From: an uncultured beta proteobacterium
GTDB lineage: Bacteria > Pseudomonadota > Gammaproteobacteria > Burkholderiales > Burkholderiaceae
Direction: 5' to 3'
Assembly: GCA_903935355.1 (NCBI GenBank)
Contig: CAIZRK010000002.1
Coordinates: 1-55,993 of the forward strand
DNA length: 55,993 nucleotides
This document shows, one piece after another, positions 53,523-55,993 of this stretch. The translations under genes were made by a program, and so were the position numbers. Under the pieces are notes generated by a model. That model did no database searches and had not been told where the DNA came from. It saw only the letters and a list, made by a program, of their open reading frames with translations. Numbering within the stretch: position 1 is the first letter of the stretch; every line of letters begins with the position of its first letter.

Positions 53523-54890
53523 ATGTTAAATATCACAGCGATTTCTTATCTCATTTCCTCGGTGCTATTCATTCTCGCTTTGCGCGGACTGTCTTCACCT
53601 ACTACTTCACGTCAAGGAAATACCTTTGGCATGATCGGCATGTTACTAGCCGTAATTACCACCTTCTTAATCCCTGAATTCAAGCCAGTCTACTCATTGA
53701 TCATTGGGGCGATTGTTGCTGGTGCCATTATTGGTACGATTGCGGCAAAGCGCGTACAAATGACCAAGATGCCAGAGCTAGTTGCGCTCATGCACTCCTT
53801 TGTTGGTTTATCAGCAGTATTAATTGCGATTGCTGCAGTCTTCAATCCTGCCCAAGATCACACGGGCGCGCAAAAGATTGAACTCTTTATTGGAGCCTTC
53901 ATTGGAGCTATCACCTTCACCGCCTCTGTTATTGCTTTTGGAAAATTATCAGGCAAGGTCAGCGGCAAACCAGTAAGCTTTACAGGTCAGCACCTCTTAA
54001 ACCTCATCCTAGCAATTGCCATGATTGCCGGTGGAATTGCGTATTTCTTGACAGGCAGCCATGCAGCTTTTTTAGCAATGTGCGCTGTCGCCCTGGTATT
54101 AGGTGTGACTTTGATTATTCCTATCGGCGGCGCTGATATGCCGGTAGTGGTCTCAATGCTCAACAGCTACTCTGGTTGGGCTGCAGCTGGAATCGGCTTT
54201 ACCTTAAGTAACCCCGTATTGATTATTGCTGGAGCATGCGTAGGATCCTCAGGAGCAATCCTCTCTTACATTATGTGTAAGGCTATGAACCGCTCTATCG
54301 TGGCAGTATTGCTTGGCGGTTTTGGTGCCGATGCGGCTGCTGGTGGCGCTGATGATGGTGCTCCAAAAAACTACAAAACCGGCTCCCCTGAAGATGCCGC
54401 CTTCTTAATGACAAATGCTGACACTGTCATTATTGTTCCAGGCTACGGCCTTGCAGTGGCTCGAGCGCAGCATGCTCTGAAAGAGTTAACTGAGAAATTG
54501 ACTCACCATGGTGTCACCGTGAAATACGCTATCCACCCAGTAGCTGGTCGTATGCCTGGTCACATGAACGTGCTATTGGCTGAAGCTGAAGTTCCTTACG
54601 ATCAAGTGTTTGAGATGGAAGATATCAATAGCGACTTTGGTCAAGCTGATGTAGTGCTGGTGCTTGGCGCTAACGACGTAGTAAATCCGGCGGCACGTAC
54701 ACCGGGTAGCGCGATCTTTGGCATGCCCATCCTAGAGGCATTCAAAGCAAAAACAATCATTGTCAATAAGCGCTCCATGGCCGCTGGTTATGCCGGCCTA
54801 GACAACGAACTCTTTTACATGGATAAAACTATGATGGTCTTTGGTGATGCGAAGAAGGTAGTGGAAGAGATGGTAAAAGCGGTGGATTGA
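53523..54890 (+). CDS. pntB: NAD(P) transhydrogenase subunit beta
   Basis: A 455-residue protein with about nine membrane helices in the first 280 residues and a soluble NADP(H)-binding domain III after them. Visible blocks are MPVVVSMLNSYSGWAAAGIGF, VIIVPGYGLAVARAQHALKEL, HPVAGRMPGHMNVLLAEAEV and GANDVVNPAARTPGSAI, all family hallmarks. It completes the three-gene pnt operon and is followed by a strong hairpin terminator. Confidence 0.98.
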   Translation: MLNITAISYLISSVLFILALRGLSSPTTSRQGNTFGMIGMLLAVITTFLIPEFKPVYSLIIGAIVAGAIIGTIAAKRVQMTKMPELVALMHSFVGLSAVLIAIAAVFNPAQDHTGAQKIELFIGAFIGAITFTASVIAFGKLSGKVSGKPVSFTGQHLLNLILAIAMIAGGIAYFLTGSHAAFLAMCAVALVLGVTLIIPIGGADMPVVVSMLNSYSGWAAAGIGFTLSNPVLIIAGACVGSSGAILSYIMCKAMNRSIVAVLLGGFGADAAAGGADDGAPKNYKTGSPEDAAFLMTNADTVIIVPGYGLAVARAQHALKELTEKLTHHGVTVKYAIHPVAGRMPGHMNVLLAEAEVPYDQVFEMEDINSDFGQADVVLVLGANDVVNPAARTPGSAIFGMPILEAFKAKTIIVNKRSMAAGYAGLDNELFYMDKTMMVFGDAKKVVEEMVKAVD

Positions 54891-54907
54891 GCATAGCCAC
54901 AGCACTT

Positions 54908-54940
54908 AATAGGGCTAGCAATGCTAGCCCTATTTCTTTG
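54908..54940. terminator. Bidirectional terminator after pntB
   Basis: AATAGGGCTAGC and GCTAGCCCTATT form a perfect 12-base stem with an AAT loop, followed by TCTTTG. It lies about 18 bases after pntB and about 25 past the end of the convergent secreted-protein gene, so it can serve both. Confidence 0.88.
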
Positions 54941-54961
54941 TACGGCATTAAAACTTAAGTC

Positions 54962-55708
54962 TTATTGTCTTTGATAGCTGTTCATTAAATTATCTTGAAT
55001 AACATAAGCTACACCATTAGCAACAAGTGCTAAATCTTGTTGTAGTAGTCTGGTTTTGTATTTCCAGCCAGCGGGCAATTTGAGCTGCTGATCAAGTGTG
55101 GCTAAATTATCCATGCTTAACGTGGGGTTCACAATCTGTGAATAAGATTGCATCAAATAAACCTCGCCAGCAGGAGAGGTTAATTCATATACAGGGTTAC
55201 CTGCCCTATAAATAAAACTGGTTGTTCGATTGATTTCATTAGGCGAGTATTGTTTGCTGCCAATGAGCTGCTTCATTAGACCTAAAGTAACAGTTGCACG
55301 CAGGCTCATCTCAATCCCGCCAAATGATTCTTTCACATCATTCACCGTATTGCCTGCTGCCCTAATCTCGTCCATCGTCCAAAACCGCGGCCCATTTAAT
55401 AAGACAAAAGAAGCATCATAGGTTTTTTCAACAGACTCTTTAGTTAAAACCTTCCACTGCTCTTGCGGACAATGATTTAGTCCTTGAGTATTGAAAACTT
55501 TGACCTCTAGATTGAAAAAATGCCGCTTGCCATATAAGACCTCGCAGTAGCGTTGATTACGAAGCTTGCTCACCTCTTTGCTAAATTGGGGTTGCGCTTG
55601 ACTAGGACTATTGCTTTGCGCAAATACAGTATCTGGGGTAGCCACCAAAAACCCGGCACTTAGCATAGCAAGTTGAAGTGTCCGTGTGGCAGATCTAGGT
55701 TTGCTCAT
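54962..55708 (-). CDS. Uncharacterised secreted protein
   Basis: A 248-residue protein that I cannot name. It has a signal peptide: basic start (MSKPRSATR), hydrophobic run to about residue 25 and a VFA cleavage site at about 28-30. The mature protein has few cysteines (two, about residues 54 and 80) and no membrane segment. The C-terminal region, about LPAGWKYKTRLLQQDLALVA to IQDNLMNSYQ, is the most distinctive part and seems to be shared with other small secreted proteins of unknown function (recalled, not searched). It lies between the pntB terminator and the groL terminator on the reverse strand, so it is probably a single gene. A periplasmic location is expected. Confidence 0.8.
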   Translation of the reverse strand: MSKPRSATRTLQLAMLSAGFLVATPDTVFAQSNSPSQAQPQFSKEVSKLRNQRYCEVLYGKRHFFNLEVKVFNTQGLNHCPQEQWKVLTKESVEKTYDASFVLLNGPRFWTMDEIRAAGNTVNDVKESFGGIEMSLRATVTLGLMKQLIGSKQYSPNEINRTTSFIYRAGNPVYELTSPAGEVYLMQSYSQIVNPTLSMDNLATLDQQLKLPAGWKYKTRLLQQDLALVANGVAYVIQDNLMNSYQRQ

Positions 55709-55763
55709 TTTTGAGTTCCAGAATGAATTAAATACGAAGCTATTGAGGATCTACTGTACCAAA

Positions 55764-55798
55764 GAAAAAACGCCTGGTCTTCTGAACCAGGCGTTTTT
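55764..55798 (-). terminator. Terminator of groL
   Basis: AAAAAACGCCTGGT and its complement ACCAGGCGTTTTT form a stem with a short loop and T-runs on both strands, about 35 bases past the groL stop codon. It should end the groESL transcript before the secreted-protein gene. Confidence 0.92.
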
Positions 55799-55833
55799 GT
55801 TTCTACAGCTAGATAGCCGTGGAAATCAGACAA

Positions 55834-55993
55834 TTACATCATACCGCCCATGCCACCCATACCGCCCATACCACTCATGTCAGGCATTCCGCCACCAGCT
55901 GAGTCATCTTTTGGTGCTTCGCAGATGGCGCAATCAGTAGTTAACAATAAACCAGCAACAGAGGCAGCATTAACCAAGGCAGTTTTAGTTACC
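55834..55993 (-). CDS. groL: GroEL chaperonin, C-terminal end (partial)
   Basis: The last 52 codons of groL; the rest lies beyond the window edge. The tail reads [20 protein letters not shown] and then a Gly/Met-rich end with GGM repeats, which is diagnostic of GroEL. The tail has two cysteines (DCAIC) where I would expect more neutral residues. It is probably the target of HrcA through a CIRCE operator upstream of groES, which is outside this window. Confidence 0.97.
   Translation of the reverse strand, partial: VTKTALVNAASVAGLLLTTDCAICEAPKDDSAGGGMPDMSGMGGMGGMGGMM

Overview
The window looks like a stretch of a compact betaproteobacterial chromosome, most likely Burkholderiaceae and Polynucleobacter-like. 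This is inferred from gene order and protein character, not from a database search. Supporting signs are the hrcA-hemH-grpE-dnaK-dnaJ order, the oxyR-recG pair, a three-gene pntAA-pntAB-pntB transhydrogenase, a DUF3579 gene beside argF, moderate G+C, and very short or overlapping gene junctions. Almost everything is core housekeeping. I see no prophage, insertion sequence, CRISPR array, rRNA or tRNA.

Layout. (1) 1-2070: a cold-shock protein with a clear terminator, a secreted DUF192 protein, then the only long gap (about 810-2069), which holds a heptamer repeat, A/T runs, hairpins and one long uncharacterised reverse-strand frame. (2) 2070-5464: reverse-strand argF-argG-ppnP, a forward DUF3579 gene, and rpsT. 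(3) 5619-10797: murJ, a SirB1-like gene, dedA-family gene, miaA and purM. (4) 10870-16155: a forward run of AI-2E-family permease, hda, HAD-IB phosphatase, pcnB, folK and panB, several joined by 4-base overlaps. (5) 16187-22336: reverse-strand heat-shock block hrcA-hemH-grpE-dnaK-dnaJ, with two sigma-32-type promoters readable upstream of grpE and dnaK. (6) 22374-27806: nadK and recN forward, glnE reverse. (7) 27884-35549: a tight forward run of yhdP-like giant AsmA-family protein, nitrilase-family amidase, tldD and DAHP synthase. (8) 35587-41673: PduO-type adenosyltransferase (reverse), yggS-proC (forward), then reverse recG-oxyR-ubiA. (9) 41704-47215: queA-tgt and yajC-secD-secF. (10) 47242-51820: purB-waaA (reverse), a glutathione transferase (forward), mnmA (reverse). 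(11) 51992-55993: pntAA-pntAB-pntB, an uncharacterised secreted protein (reverse) and the 3' end of groL (reverse, cut by the window edge).

Functional themes. Arginine and purine synthesis, cofactor synthesis (folate, pantothenate, NADP, haem, ubiquinone, adenosylcobalamin), tRNA modification (miaA, queA, tgt, mnmA), protein folding and secretion, envelope building (murJ, waaA, YhdP-like lipid transport), redox defence (oxyR, pnt, GST) and DNA repair or replication control (recN, recG, hda). HrcA is encoded here, but no CIRCE operator is visible in the window, so its target is probably groESL just beyond the right edge, while grpE and dnaK appear to be under sigma-32.

The stretch with the best chance of holding something undescribed is 810-2069, in particular the 290-codon reverse-strand frame at 957-1829, which has a good ribosome binding site. 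It could equally be a decayed gene or a repeat-derived element.
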